Source: Chloroflexota bacterium
Lineage (GTDB): Bacteria > Chloroflexota > Limnocylindria > Limnocylindrales > CSP1-4
Direction: 5' to 3'
Assembly (NCBI GenBank): GCA_019637815.1
Contig: JAHBUZ010000006.1
Location: forward strand, 1 to 64,000
Length of the DNA stretch: 64,000 nucleotides
In this document: positions 7,912-17,385 of the stretch, piece by piece
How positions within the stretch are numbered: position 1 is the first letter of the stretch
Layout of the letters: every line of letters begins with the position of its first letter
Notes under the pieces: model-generated
Database searches by the model: none
Told to the model about the DNA's origin: nothing
What the model saw: the letters and a program-made list of their open reading frames with translations, nothing else
Made by a program: the position numbers and the translations under genes

Positions 7912-9252
7912 TCAGGTCGAGCGCCTCCGCAGGATGGTATCGACCGCCACGGCGAACACGAGCACGCTGCCCGCGGCCACGTCCTGGATGGGCGCGTCCA
8001 CGCGCATCAGGACCATGCCCGACTGGAGCGACTGCATCACGAGCGCACCCAGCACCGCCCCGGGCACCGTGCCGATGCCGCCCGCGAACGAGGTGCCGCC
8101 GATGACCGCCGCCGCGATGACCGACAGCTCCGCGAGCGTGCCCAGGCTGCTCGGGCCCGCGTTGAGACGGGCGATCTGGACGGCCGCCGCGATGGCGCAC
8201 AGCACGCCCATCAGCGCGAACGACAGCAGGATGGTGCGCCGCGTGTTGATGCCGCCCAGCTCGGCCGCGTCCGGGTTGCCACCGATGGCGAACACGTACC
8301 GCCCGAAGCGCCGTCGCGTGGCGATGTAGGTCATCACGATCGCGACACCGATGGCGATGATGACCGGGTAGGCGATGCCGAACGGGATCTGGAGCGTCCC
8401 CTCCTCGGGCCACGGGATGTCGTTCCTGAGCGCGTATGCCCGCGCGAGGTTCTCCGGCAGGAAGTAGCTGTTGGCGACCCAGCAGGCGATGATCACCACC
8501 GCGCAGCCCGCCACGCCGATGGCGGCATCCGCCCACAGCGGGCGTGCCTCGAAGCCCACCCGACGCCGCTGGCGCCGACTGTTGGCGAGGAGCAGCACGA
8601 TCGCGACACACGCGACGCCCGCGATGATCCAGGTGGTGGTCTCACCGACCGCGCCGTCCGCGCCGCCGCCCAGCTTGCGGAACGTGGTGTCCATGGGCGC
8701 GACGGTCTGGCCGGATGCGAGCGCCCAGGCAAGGCCGCGCCAGACCAGCAGTCCACCGAGGGTGACGATGAACGCGGGCACGCCGATGTACGCCACGAGG
8801 AAGCCGTGGAACGCACCGATGAGCGCGCCGACCAGCAACCCGACGGCCAGCGTGATGGGCAGCGTCAGCGGATTCTCGAGACCGAGGCCCAGGTCGTTGG
8901 GCAGGATGCGCGCCTGGAGCAGCGCCATGCCGATGCCCACGAAGCCCATCACCGACCCGACCGAGAGGTCGATGTTGCGGGACACGATGATGAGCACCAT
9001 GCCCGTGGCCATGATGGCCACCACGGACGTCTGGACCGACAGGTTCCACAGGTTCTGGGCCGTGATGAAGCGGCCACCCGTGGCCACGTGGAACACGACC
9101 CAGATGATGACGAGCGCCCCGACCATGCCCAGCAGTCGCGTGTCGATGCCGAGCGAGGCGAAGCCCGCGCGCCGGGTGCCACCGGGCTCTGTCCCGGTGA
9201 CCGGAGCGGGCGTGGTGGGCTCCACGAGGGTGCCCTCGGTGGGAGTGGACAT
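7912..9252 (-). CDS. xylH: CUT2 sugar ABC transporter permease (XylH-like)
   Basis: 446 aa. About a dozen hydrophobic segments in the branched-chain/ribose permease fold, with the characteristic [34 protein letters not shown] and [17 protein letters not shown] motifs. Its length matches XylH rather than the shorter RbsC. It lies between the binding protein gene and the ATPase gene, all on the minus strand. A strong GC hairpin at 9270-9303 separates it from the binding protein gene and may lower its expression relative to xylF. Confidence 0.88.
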   Translation of the reverse strand: MSTPTEGTLVEPTTPAPVTGTEPGGTRRAGFASLGIDTRLLGMVGALVIIWVVFHVATGGRFITAQNLWNLSVQTSVVAIMATGMVLIIVSRNIDLSVGSVMGFVGIGMALLQARILPNDLGLGLENPLTLPITLAVGLLVGALIGAFHGFLVAYIGVPAFIVTLGGLLVWRGLAWALASGQTVAPMDTTFRKLGGGADGAVGETTTWIIAGVACVAIVLLLANSRRQRRRVGFEARPLWADAAIGVAGCAVVIIACWVANSYFLPENLARAYALRNDIPWPEEGTLQIPFGIAYPVIIAIGVAIVMTYIATRRRFGRYVFAIGGNPDAAELGGINTRRTILLSFALMGVLCAIAAAVQIARLNAGPSSLGTLAELSVIAAAVIGGTSFAGGIGTVPGAVLGALVMQSLQSGMVLMRVDAPIQDVAAGSVLVFAVAVDTILRRRST

Positions 9253-9269
9253 CAGGGGATGATGTGACA

Positions 9270-9303
9270 GCGCCCCGGGGCCGCGTCTGCGGACCCGGGG
9301 CGC
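9270..9303 (-). terminator. Stable hairpin between xylF and xylH
   Basis: GCGCCCCGGG (9270-9279) pairs perfectly with CCCGGGGCGC (9294-9303): 10-bp stem, 14-nt loop, 26 nt past the xylF stop and 17 nt before xylH. Such hairpins often give high binding-protein to permease ratios by partial termination or 3' protection; that role is inferred. Confidence 0.6.
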
Positions 9304-9329
9304 CTCGTCGTCAGTGGCTGGTCAGCCCG

Positions 9330-10394
9330 TCAGGGGCAGACGCTGACGGTCCCGGCCGGGACGCCCTGGCAGAGCGCCTCGGTCGTGATCCAGCCGGCAT
9401 CCACGACCTCGTTCAGGTTGGCCTGGGTGATCGGGTTCGGCGCGAGCAGGATGGAGCTCACCGTGACGCCGTCCGGCGTGGTGAACGGGGCCGCGCCCTC
9501 CACCGCGTCGACCGCGGTGCCGCCGGCGAGCTGGACCGCGATGCGGCCGGCTGCGTCACCCAGCTGGCGGGCGTCCTTCCAGACCGACACGGTCTGGGTG
9601 CCCAGGGCGACCCGGTTGAGGGCAGCCTGGTCGCCGTCCTGGCCGGACACCGCCACCTGGCCCGCGAGACCGACGGCCTCGAGCGCCGCGATGGCACCAC
9701 CGGCGGTGCCGTCGTTGGACGCCACCACGGCCTGCACGTCGTTGTTGTTGAGGGTCAGGAACTGCTCCATGTTGGTCTGGGCGACCTCAGGCTTCCAGTC
9801 GTCCGTGTAGGACTCGCCGACGTTCACGATGGCGCCGGAGTCGATGGCGGCCTGGAGGACCTCCTGCTGGCCCTGGCGGAGGAAGTCCGCGTTCGGGTCG
9901 GCGGAGTTGCCCTTGATGAACACGTAGTTGCCCGCGGGGACCTGCTCGAACACCGCGGCTGCCTGCAGACGACCGACCTCGACGTTGTCGAAGGTCAGGT
10001 AGAACGCACCCGCATCCGAGATGAGCCGGTCATAGCCCACGACCGGGATCCCCTGGGCCACGGCGCTCTGGACCGCGGGCAGGATGGCCAGGTTGTCCTG
10101 GGCCAGGATGATGAGCGCGTCCGCGCCCTGCGAGATCAGGTTCTCGACGTCAGCGAGCTGCTGCTCCGCCGACGAGCCTGCGTCCGCAGAGATGTACTCG
10201 GCGCCGAGCTCCGTGAGGGCCGCCTTGATGGCCGGCTCATCCCACTTCGCCCAGCGCTCCTCGTTGTAGTTGTTCCACGACACACCGACCGTCAGGCCGT
10301 CGTCCTGTGCACCAACGGTGCCCGGCACCATCGCCACGCCGAGCGCGAGCGCGATGACACCGACGCCGACCCGGCGTCGCTTGTACGTGTGCAT
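9330..10394 (-). CDS. xylF: Xylose-type ABC transporter substrate-binding protein
   Basis: 354 aa with a Sec signal peptide ending GTVGA-Q. The mature chain starts [27 protein letters not shown], a XylF signature. Ligand-site segments [33 protein letters not shown] and [14 protein letters not shown] are present. It binds a sugar, most likely D-xylose, outside the membrane. The gene has a GGAGGAGGT ribosome binding site, a good promoter (10443-10471) and heads the operon. A xylose isomerase gene at 30220 supports xylose as substrate. Confidence 0.88.
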   Translation of the reverse strand: MHTYKRRRVGVGVIALALGVAMVPGTVGAQDDGLTVGVSWNNYNEERWAKWDEPAIKAALTELGAEYISADAGSSAEQQLADVENLISQGADALIILAQDNLAILPAVQSAVAQGIPVVGYDRLISDAGAFYLTFDNVEVGRLQAAAVFEQVPAGNYVFIKGNSADPNADFLRQGQQEVLQAAIDSGAIVNVGESYTDDWKPEVAQTNMEQFLTLNNNDVQAVVASNDGTAGGAIAALEAVGLAGQVAVSGQDGDQAALNRVALGTQTVSVWKDARQLGDAAGRIAVQLAGGTAVDAVEGAAPFTTPDGVTVSSILLAPNPITQANLNEVVDAGWITTEALCQGVPAGTVSVCP

Positions 10395-10442
10395 CCGAGA
10401 CCTCCTCCAGGGATCCGTGACTGGATATCCCCCCGACCAAGG

Positions 10443-10471
10443 ATTACCGCACGTTGCCGACGGGGTGTCAA
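10443..10471 (-). promoter_or_regulatory. xylF promoter
   Basis: Minus strand: -35 TTGACA (10471 to 10466), 17-nt spacer, then GGTAAT (10448 to 10443) as -10; TAATCC with a 19-nt spacer is the alternative. It leaves a leader of roughly 40 nt carrying the GGAGGAGGT ribosome binding site. Confidence 0.6.
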
Positions 10472-10610
10472 GTCAGGCACGATCGGGACACGTCTCGGCG
10501 CCGCGGACCGCTCCCGACCTGGGCGCGTTCCCCGATGCCGCACGGACCCCTCGGTCGTGAGCTCGTGCAGCACCGGGTGTCCCCTGGAGGGTCGTTCTCC
10601 GGCGCCCCGA

Positions 10611-11510
10611 TCAGCGGGGTGGCAGCACCGGCTTGAGGCGGTACTGGAGGGTCTGGACCTCCCGCTGGCCACGGACCAGGACCTCCAGCTGCCGACAGGC
10701 GAGGGCGCCCTTGGCCCATGCCGGGCGCGCCTTCCAGCTGACGGTGTAGGTGTCGGTGACATCGTCGTAGTCGAGCTTGCCGCCGAAGGGCCGGGTCAGG
10801 AACGTGGTGCCCTTGACGACCTTGGTGGTGCCGCACTTGACGCGCGTGGTCTTGGGGAAGCCGCCCTTGAGCACACCGAGACCGTAGTCGCCACCGAGCC
10901 GGAAGCTCGCCTTGACCGTGGCGCCCGCGTTGGGACGCAGCGCCTTGCCGGGAGCCGGAGCATCCACCCACTCGAAGTCGCTGGGTGCCATGTACGTCCG
11001 GAAGGCAAGGTCGTCATCGGGCTCCAGGAGATCATCGCCGATGGTCACGATGAGGTCACCCCCCGGGTATACATCGAAGGATCCGGTGCCCACGACGACA
11101 GGCCCCACGTCGCGCCGCAGCAGGAACAAGTATCGCTCGCCGGCCACGAGGTGGAGCGGGCCGACCGGGACACGGATCCAGCCATCGGCGCTCGTGCCGA
11201 TGGTCTTCGGGGACAGCAACAGGTCCCCCGGCAGCGAACCCTCCACATCCCGGACCTCGAGCACGGCACCCTTGAGGGAGTACCCCGGCCAGACGTACAG
11301 CCCGATGGCCACCAGGTCACCGGTCAGGCCCGCCGTGAACGTCTGGCCGATCCGAGAGTCGGGGAAGCCCGGCCCCTCCCAGCCGGCCTGGAGCGACGCC
11401 TCCTCCTGCGACTGGTCGATGACCGAGAACGCGGCCGAGGCCGCCGGCACGACCGAGGCCCCAAGGGCCAGGGCGAGGGTGAGTGACAGCGCAGCACGGC
11501 GCATGGGCAT
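10611..11510 (-). CDS. Secreted PxKF-domain protein, function unknown
   Basis: 299 aa. Clear signal peptide (RRAALSLTLALALGASVVPAASA-A). Residues about 30-180 are beta-rich without a named family match. The last about 110 residues look like the PxKF domain: ATVKASFRLGGDYGLGVLKGG, LDYDDVTDTYTVSWKARPAWAKGALACRQLEV. PxKF domains are found in exported proteins of Chloroflexota and Actinobacteria, with no known activity. It lies downstream of the oxidase operon in the same direction, but the hairpin at 11566-11582 suggests separate transcription. Confidence 0.75.
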   Translation of the reverse strand: MPMRRAALSLTLALALGASVVPAASAAFSVIDQSQEEASLQAGWEGPGFPDSRIGQTFTAGLTGDLVAIGLYVWPGYSLKGAVLEVRDVEGSLPGDLLLSPKTIGTSADGWIRVPVGPLHLVAGERYLFLLRRDVGPVVVGTGSFDVYPGGDLIVTIGDDLLEPDDDLAFRTYMAPSDFEWVDAPAPGKALRPNAGATVKASFRLGGDYGLGVLKGGFPKTTRVKCGTTKVVKGTTFLTRPFGGKLDYDDVTDTYTVSWKARPAWAKGALACRQLEVLVRGQREVQTLQYRLKPVLPPR

Positions 11511-11565
11511 CCTCCCCGTCCGATATCGTGACCCCGCCGGTACCTCCCGCCAGAGTGTCGGACGC

Positions 11566-11582
11566 CGTGGGAGTATCCCACG
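11566..11582 (-). terminator. Hairpin after oxidase operon
   Basis: CGTGGGA-GTA-TCCCACG is a perfect 7-bp stem with a 3-nt loop, 28 nt beyond the stop of the M24-like gene. It could end the seven-gene oxidase transcript, or act as an operator for the next gene. Confidence 0.45.
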
Positions 11583-11610
11583 CGCCCGAGCGCCCGGACA
11601 CGCCCGAGCG

Positions 11611-12981
11611 TCAGGCGTCCGCGAAGGTCAGGAAGGTGTCCGGTCGGAGCAGGAACGGCGGCAGGCAGGCCGGGATGTTGGAGAGTGGCAGTACCTCGGG
11701 AGCGAGCGGGATGCCGAGTCGCTCGTCCATGAACGTGCGACGCGCCTGGATGCGCGTCCATGCCTCCGGATAGCGTGCCGCCAGCTCGTCGCGGAGTGGC
11801 TCGTCCGCAAGGGCGATGCCCTCCTCGATGTTGCTCGTGAAGTACTCGGTGCCGGTCGCGGGGATGATGTCGACCTGCATCACCATGCCCGAGCGGAGCG
11901 GCGCCTGCGACCCCGGCGAGATCGGGCTCGCGACCCACTCATCGAGGTGGAGCAGGTGGCCCGGGTTGAGGAAGATGCCGAAGAACGGGTCGCCGAGCCG
12001 CTCATCGATGATCGCCTGGAGCGCGCCACCCGGCAGCCCCAGTCGGAGCGCCCGATACCACGCGGCGACCGCCTCGAAGTAGGGCCGCACCAGCCGCTCG
12101 ACATAGTCCCGGATGCCAGCCGGCAACCCCGCTGCGTCCTCGGTGACGAAGCCGGCACGACACGTGAGCCCGCCCCAGATGCCGAAGGCGCTCGTGAGCG
12201 GGTCGCCCGCCTCGATGACCCGGTCGGTGGGGCCCAGGAGCCCGAACCGGGCCCGAGGACCGGCGGACAGCATCGTGTGACACGACAGCGGCGCACCGTC
12301 CCAGCGCAGCAGGCGCGCCGCCTCCTGTTCGGTCATGCCCGGCCGCAGGCCTTCGAGCAGCCCGCGGATGCCGTTCGAGGTCTGGCAGGCGGCATGCTCG
12401 AAGACCGCGATCTGGTCCGCGTCGTTGGTGGTGCGGAGGCCGTCCGTGGCATCGATGAGCAGGCCGGTGACGTTGCGCACGCTGCCCGTCGGCCCCACGA
12501 GGGCACGGATCCGGTCGACGAGATAGGACGGCGCGTCGCTCCATGCGGGGTCGCGGTAGGTCTTCCAGCCGATGATGCCGACGCGGGCGCCGGGCACGAT
12601 GCCCTCGTCGCCGAGGATGGCGTCGAGGTCGCGTGGCTGGTCCGGCAGGCTCAGGTCCTGGACGAGATGTCGCCGCATGGGGAGGGGTGCCGCGCCGGCC
12701 AGGCCCCAGCACTCGTTGCCGACCAGGATCGCGGGCTCGTCATCACCACCCGCGATGAGCACCGCTTCCTCGAACCGCGGATCGAACCCGGTGAGGAAGC
12801 GCAGGTTGGGGCTGTGCTCGCGGTCGGCGTACACGACGAGCCGGTCGAGGCCCTGTGCGCGTGCCCGTGCCATGAGCGTCGCGAGCCGGGACGCGTAGGT
12901 CGAATCCGGGAGCTGTGGCATCGACGTGGGCATCCCGAAGTCCGGGAGGCCGATCCGCGTGAGGCGTGCGTGGCTGGTCAT
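11611..12981 (-). CDS. M24 (pita-bread fold) aminopeptidase-like protein, ligands degenerate
   Basis: 456 aa. An N-terminal creatinase/prolidase-like domain (SPNLRFLTGFDPRFEEAVLI) is followed by a C-terminal M24-like domain with NPGHLLHLDEW and SGMVMQVDIIP. Active M24 peptidases bind two metals through Asp, Asp, His, Glu, Glu. The region expected to hold the two Asp (TSAFGIWGGLTCRAGF) has none, and the usual TIEP Glu is Asp, so metallopeptidase activity is doubtful; creatinase-type chemistry without metal, or a non-enzymatic role, is possible. The start overlaps the TlpA stop (ATGA), placing it last in the oxidase operon. Confidence 0.7.
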   Translation of the reverse strand: MTSHARLTRIGLPDFGMPTSMPQLPDSTYASRLATLMARARAQGLDRLVVYADREHSPNLRFLTGFDPRFEEAVLIAGGDDEPAILVGNECWGLAGAAPLPMRRHLVQDLSLPDQPRDLDAILGDEGIVPGARVGIIGWKTYRDPAWSDAPSYLVDRIRALVGPTGSVRNVTGLLIDATDGLRTTNDADQIAVFEHAACQTSNGIRGLLEGLRPGMTEQEAARLLRWDGAPLSCHTMLSAGPRARFGLLGPTDRVIEAGDPLTSAFGIWGGLTCRAGFVTEDAAGLPAGIRDYVERLVRPYFEAVAAWYRALRLGLPGGALQAIIDERLGDPFFGIFLNPGHLLHLDEWVASPISPGSQAPLRSGMVMQVDIIPATGTEYFTSNIEEGIALADEPLRDELAARYPEAWTRIQARRTFMDERLGIPLAPEVLPLSNIPACLPPFLLRPDTFLTFADA

Positions 12982-13718
12982 GTGGTCGCTCCGTGACGTG
13001 TGCCGCTCGTCGAGCCCTGGTCCGTGGGGCCCTGATCGGTCTGGTCCGGGCCCGTCGCACCGGGCGTCGCCGGCAGGATCCTCGACAGCCCGAACGCCAG
13101 GCCGGACGCGTTGAACGGGCCGATGTTCACCCAGCGCACGACCCCGTCGGCGTCGATGAAGTAGGTCTGCGGCACCCCGACACCCAGGTAGTCCCGCCAG
13201 GCCGCCTCGTCGGGATCCATGAGCATCGGCCAGGTCGCGCCTTCGGACGCCGCGAAGGCACGTGCGGACTCCGCCCCGTCGCGCCGGATGATGCCCACCA
13301 CCGCGAGCTCGCCCCGATGCTCGCCGTAGGCACCGACGAGCATCGGGAACTCCTCGCGGCAGGGTACGCACCAGCTCGCCCAGAAGTTGACGATGAGCGG
13401 CGTCCCCCGGAAGTCGGCCAGGCTGACGACCGTGCCATCGAGATCGGTGAGGGTGAACGCGGGCGCGGGCTTGCCCATGAGCGGCGAGCCGCCCACCGTG
13501 ACCCCCGATGGCTCTGCGCTCGCGCCGGGTGGGGGCGTGCCACCGGGTGTCGAGCCGAGCGGCACCACGAGCAGGATCGCGACCACCGCGAGGATGCCCA
13601 TGATCGCCACGACGCGCCACGGCGGACGACCACCGGCCCGACCTGCCGGGGGCGTCGGTGGGGATGCGTGCCCGCTGGGTGTCGGTTCGGAGGGAGGTCC
13701 GGTCGTGGAGCGATCCAC
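12978..13718 (-). CDS. Membrane-anchored TlpA/ResA-type thioredoxin
   Basis: 246 aa from a GTG 19 nt after the upstream stop. Membrane anchor at about 35-54, Pro/Gly-rich linker to 75, then a thioredoxin fold with the redox site W116-C117-V118-P119-C120 and the cis-Pro region [14 protein letters not shown]. It sits outside the membrane and probably reduces disulfides for copper insertion into, or cysteine maintenance of, the oxidase CuA/cupredoxin sites. That fits its place between the cupredoxin-fused subunit and the M24-like gene. The tail is rich in Gln/Thr/Gly and looks unstructured. Confidence 0.85.
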   Translation of the reverse strand: MDRSTTGPPSEPTPSGHASPPTPPAGRAGGRPPWRVVAIMGILAVVAILLVVPLGSTPGGTPPPGASAEPSGVTVGGSPLMGKPAPAFTLTDLDGTVVSLADFRGTPLIVNFWASWCVPCREEFPMLVGAYGEHRGELAVVGIIRRDGAESARAFAASEGATWPMLMDPDEAAWRDYLGVGVPQTYFIDADGVVRWVNIGPFNASGLAFGLSRILPATPGATGPDQTDQGPTDQGSTSGTRHGATT

Positions 13719-13737
13719 GGTGAGGCGAGCCGCCCCG

Positions 13738-14862
13738 TCAGGGGGCCGGGGGCGGCGGCGGTCCCTCCCGGACCAGGACCGTGCCCACCATCGGTGGGTG
13801 GATGGTGCACACGAAGGGGTACTCGCCCGCGGCGAGGGGCGGCAGCTGGTAATCGATCGTGGCAGGCCCGGTGATCTGCTCGCCCTGGAACAGGAACACA
13901 CCGGCGTCCGCCGGATCCTCGATGGCGACGTCGTGGGGCACCCCGGCCTGGAGGTTCTCGAACGTCAGCGTCACCGGCGTGTCCGCGGGGATGACGATGC
14001 GGCCCTGGTCGAAGTGCGTGGCAGCGGTCGCGGACAGGTATGGCGTCATCGTGACGGGCGGGCCGCCCTCCTCGGCGGTCTGCTCGGGGATGAACGTGAG
14101 CAGCCACGGGGCGAGCGTCAGCAGCACGGCCGCGACACCGATGGCGCCGAACAGGGGAGCCGCCCAACCGGGGAACACGCGCACCGGGTCCCGTTCGATG
14201 TAGCCGTGGCCACCGGTCTCGACATCCGCCAGCTCCCGGTTGGCATCCCGATACCAGCCGATCGCGGCGGCGGCGCCCATGCACAACCCGCCGATGAGCA
14301 ACAGCGGGCCCAGCACCAGGCCGAGGAACATGAACACCAGGCCGATGGGAGCGAGGAACGGCCAGGCGCTCGGGCCGGGCAGGTGGACGCCCTCGGGGAT
14401 GACCAGCTCCGCCGGCTCACCCGCGGTCAGGGCGGCGACGGGTGCGCTGTGCCCATGCGCGTCGATCGCGTCGTACTCCTGGTTGGCGTCGCGATACCAG
14501 CCGAGCGCTGCCGCGGCCGCGATGACGCCACCCACGAGCGCGAGCGGGATGTGGATGAACGAGCTCTCGCCGCCACCGATGGCCAGCGCCACGAACACCA
14601 GGAACAGACCGATGGGTGCGATGAACGGCCAGATGGATGGCGGCGGCAGGTGGACGCCGTCAGGGACCGGCCCCGCCGGCAGGGGGGCGGGCACCCGGGA
14701 GCGGTTGAGCGCCGCGTTCCGCCGCCACATCCAGGCGATGCCCAGGATGGCGAGCGGCAGCAGCCCGAACAGCAGCAGCAGCGGGATGTACTGGAGCAGC
14801 GTCTCCCAGGCCGGGGTGACGAACCGGCTCAGGAGGTCGAGGACCTGATCCCAGGGATCCAT
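13738..14862 (-). CDS. Tandem cytochrome oxidase subunit IV-like protein fused to cupredoxin
   Basis: 374 aa. After an N-terminal membrane segment come two homologous repeats, each GVHLPxPSxWPFxAPIGL, two membrane helices and a GWYRDAN end, like the small subunit IV of actinobacterial-type aa3 oxidases. Another helix precedes a C-terminal cupredoxin (about 280-365). Its type 1 copper ligands appear as His310, Cys352, His355 and Met358 (C-X2-H-X2-M, amicyanin-like). The gene lies within the oxidase operon. Inferred: an accessory subunit that carries a blue-copper electron entry site outside the membrane. A partner structure was not found in memory. Confidence 0.78.
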   Translation of the reverse strand: MDPWDQVLDLLSRFVTPAWETLLQYIPLLLLFGLLPLAILGIAWMWRRNAALNRSRVPAPLPAGPVPDGVHLPPPSIWPFIAPIGLFLVFVALAIGGGESSFIHIPLALVGGVIAAAAALGWYRDANQEYDAIDAHGHSAPVAALTAGEPAELVIPEGVHLPGPSAWPFLAPIGLVFMFLGLVLGPLLLIGGLCMGAAAAIGWYRDANRELADVETGGHGYIERDPVRVFPGWAAPLFGAIGVAAVLLTLAPWLLTFIPEQTAEEGGPPVTMTPYLSATAATHFDQGRIVIPADTPVTLTFENLQAGVPHDVAIEDPADAGVFLFQGEQITGPATIDYQLPPLAAGEYPFVCTIHPPMVGTVLVREGPPPPPAP

Positions 14863-14897
14863 GCGATCGTGTCAGCCGCGCGTGGGTGTACCGATGC

Positions 14898-15077
14898 TCA
14901 CAGGTCGCGTGAGCCCTTGACCATCACCGCGAACCCGAAGGCCATGGCCACGCCCGTGAGCAGGAGCATGACCGCGCCGGCCAGGTCGATGGTCTCGCCG
15001 GTTCCCTGGACCACGAGGTAGAGACCGCCCACGAAGATGAAGAACGCGCCGAGGAGCAGGGTGCGTCGCCAGTCCAC
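14898..15077 (-). CDS. Small two-helix membrane protein in oxidase operon
   Basis: 59 aa from a GTG ([18 protein letters not shown]...). Two hydrophobic helices (about 7-25 and 32-52) are joined by a short QGTGETIDL turn, and the chain ends in KGSRDL. It starts 9 nt after the ctaE stop and precedes the subunit IV-like gene, so it is very likely cotranslated. Small membrane subunits of this size often accompany heme-copper oxidases. No specific family is recognised. Confidence 0.75.
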   Translation of the reverse strand: MDWRRTLLLGAFFIFVGGLYLVVQGTGETIDLAGAVMLLLTGVAMAFGFAVMVKGSRDL

Positions 15078-15086
15078 GTCGGTCTC

Positions 15087-15731
15087 CTACCGCAGCACGT
15101 AGATGGTCAGGAACAGGAAGATCCAGACCACGTCCACGAAGTGCCAGTAATAGTGGACCGCCTCCACCGCGACGTGGTGCTCCTTGGAGAACTGGCCGCG
15201 GAGGCCGCGTGCCAGGACCACCGCGATGCCCACGATACCGCCCAGCACGTGGGCGCCGTGGAAGCCGGTCATGACATAGAACAGGGACCCGTACACGCCG
15301 CTGTTGACGCCGAAGTCGTCGTGGCTCACGAGCGTGTAGTACTCGTACATCATGAGCCCCAGGAAGGTGACGCCCAGGATGAGGGTCAGCATGAGCGCCC
15401 GGTTCATGCCCGTCCGGTCACCCTTGCGGATGCGGCTCGTCGCCCACTGCATCGTGAACGAGCTGGCCACGAGGATGATCGTGATGAGCACCGAGATGCC
15501 GAGGCCGAACAGGCCGGATCCCTGCCAGCTGATGAACTCGGTGCCTTCCGGTGGCCACACCGGCGCGGTCGCGCGGACGTTGAAGTAGACGCCGAACAGG
15601 GCCGCGAAGAACATGATCTCGCTGGCGATGAACAGCAGCATCCCCAGCAGGGCGGGATCCATGCCCCGGCGGTGATGCGCCTCGGGCGTCTCCGGGCCGT
15701 GACCGGTCACGGGTTCCATGGCGGTGCTCAT
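15087..15731 (-). CDS. ctaE: Cytochrome c oxidase subunit III
   Basis: 214 aa with five membrane helices. Family segments include GMLLFIASEIMFFAALFGVYFN, FTMQWATSRIRKGD, TGFHGAHVLGGI and VEAVHYYWHFVDVVWIFLFLTIYVLR. The length matches the short five-helix CtaE of bacterial caa3-type oxidases. The ATG at 15731 overlaps the ctaD stop. It stabilises subunit I in the aa3 complex. Confidence 0.94.
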   Translation of the reverse strand: MSTAMEPVTGHGPETPEAHHRRGMDPALLGMLLFIASEIMFFAALFGVYFNVRATAPVWPPEGTEFISWQGSGLFGLGISVLITIILVASSFTMQWATSRIRKGDRTGMNRALMLTLILGVTFLGLMMYEYYTLVSHDDFGVNSGVYGSLFYVMTGFHGAHVLGGIVGIAVVLARGLRGQFSKEHHVAVEAVHYYWHFVDVVWIFLFLTIYVLR

Positions 15732-17374
15732 TCGGCGGTCCCCGCAGGCAGGGCCGGTGCAGCGGCGATGGGCGCGTGGCCTCCACCACCATGCTTCAGA
15801 TCGAACACCGGACGCTCCGAGTGGATGGGTGGCAGATGGTCGAAGTTGTAGACCGGTGGCGGGCTGGTCGTGGCCCACTCCAGGGTGTAGCCATCCCACG
15901 GGTCATCACCCGCGTTCACCGGCCCGCGCAGCGTGGCGAACACGTTCCACATGAACGGCAGCACGGACGCGGCGATGAAGAACGCGCCGATGGTGGACAG
16001 GAGGTTGAGCTCCGACCAGCCGGCGTTCGCGGAGTAGTCCGCGACCCGCCGGATCATGCCGTCCAGGCCCAGCATGTGCTGGGGGAAGAAGGTCAGGTTG
16101 GTGCCGATGAACAGCAGCCAGAACTGGACCTTCCCGGAGCGCTCGTTGAGGCGTCGACCGGTCATCTTGGGGAACCAGTAGAAGAGCGCCGCGAAGATCG
16201 AGAACATCGCGCCCGCCACGAGGACGTAGTGGATGTGCGAGACGACCCAGTAGGTGTCCTGGACCATGAAGTCGAAGGGCACGACGGCGAGGAACGCGCC
16301 GTCCAGGCCGCCGATGAGGAACAGCGCGATGAAGCCGCAGGCGTACAGCATCGGCGTGTCGAAGGTCAGCTTGCCGCGCCACATGGTGGCCAGCCAGTTG
16401 AAGAACTTGATGCCTGTGGGTACCGCGATCAGGAACGTGAAGAAGCTGAAGAAGGGCAGGTAGACCGCACCCGTCGTGAACATGTGGTGCGCCCACACGG
16501 TGAAGCCGAGCGCGCCGATGGAGGCCGTCGCGAACACGAACGCGCGATAGCCGAACAGCGGTTTGCGCGAGAACACCGGGAGGATCTCACTGATGATGCC
16601 GAACGCCGGCAGGATCAGGATGTACACCTCCGGGTGGCCGAAGAACCAGAACACGTGCTGCCACAGGATGGGGTTGCCACCCAGGGAGGGCTCGAAGAAG
16701 CCGCCGCCGTAGTTGCGGTCGATGAAGATCATCACGAGGCCCGCGGTGACGACCGGCACGGAGAACAGCAGCAGGACCGCCGTCACCAGCTGCGCCCAGC
16801 AGAACATGGGCATCCGCAGCAGGGTCATGCCCGGGGCGCGCAGTCGGAAGATGGTCACCAGGAAGTTGATGGAGCCGAGGATGGACGAGATGCCGGTCAT
16901 GATCAGGCCGAGCACCATCAGGTCCACGCCCGTCTCCGGCTGGCGCGTCGAGAGCGGTGCGTAGAGCGTCCAGCCCGTGGGCGAGCCGCCGAACAGGAAC
17001 GACATCTCGATGATGATCGCGCCGCCCAGGAAGACCCAGAACGAGAGCGCGTTCACGCGCGGGAAGGCCATGTCCGCCGCGCCCACCTGGATGGGCACGA
17101 TGTAGTTGCCGAGGCCCGTGAACATCGGCATCACGAACAGGAAGATCATGTTGATGGCGTGGAGGCCGAAGACGCTGTTGTACTGCTCGGCCGTCACGAA
17201 CTGGAGACCGGGCGCCGCGAGCTCGGTCCGGATCACCAGGGCCAGGATGCCGCCGATGAGGAAGCACACGAAGGCCGTGACCATGTACATGATCCCGATC
17301 TTCTTGTGGTCCACCGTGGTGATCCACTCGTAGATCCATGAGCGGCGGTAGGTCGGGGCGTGCGGGTGTGCCAT
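15728..17374 (-). CDS. ctaD: Cytochrome c oxidase subunit I
   Basis: 548 aa, 12 or more helices. Heme and copper ligands are visible: the low-spin heme His in GLHAINMIF, CuB His and cross-linked Tyr in GHPEVYILILP, the His pair in WAHHMFTTG and the heme His pair in VVSHIHYVLVAG. GHPEVY with the preceding Glu-type D-channel layout places it in the A-type heme-copper oxidases. It reduces O2 to water and pumps protons. The start ATG at 17374 has a GAGG ribosome binding site and is 11 nt after the ctaC stop. Confidence 0.96.
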   Translation of the reverse strand: MAHPHAPTYRRSWIYEWITTVDHKKIGIMYMVTAFVCFLIGGILALVIRTELAAPGLQFVTAEQYNSVFGLHAINMIFLFVMPMFTGLGNYIVPIQVGAADMAFPRVNALSFWVFLGGAIIIEMSFLFGGSPTGWTLYAPLSTRQPETGVDLMVLGLIMTGISSILGSINFLVTIFRLRAPGMTLLRMPMFCWAQLVTAVLLLFSVPVVTAGLVMIFIDRNYGGGFFEPSLGGNPILWQHVFWFFGHPEVYILILPAFGIISEILPVFSRKPLFGYRAFVFATASIGALGFTVWAHHMFTTGAVYLPFFSFFTFLIAVPTGIKFFNWLATMWRGKLTFDTPMLYACGFIALFLIGGLDGAFLAVVPFDFMVQDTYWVVSHIHYVLVAGAMFSIFAALFYWFPKMTGRRLNERSGKVQFWLLFIGTNLTFFPQHMLGLDGMIRRVADYSANAGWSELNLLSTIGAFFIAASVLPFMWNVFATLRGPVNAGDDPWDGYTLEWATTSPPPVYNFDHLPPIHSERPVFDLKHGGGGHAPIAAAPALPAGTAE

Positions 17375-17385
17375 CTGAGCCTCGC

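Noticed and set aside
9264-11486. 740-codon plus-strand open frame
   Set aside because: Antisense to xylF and the PxKF gene; no protein family features.
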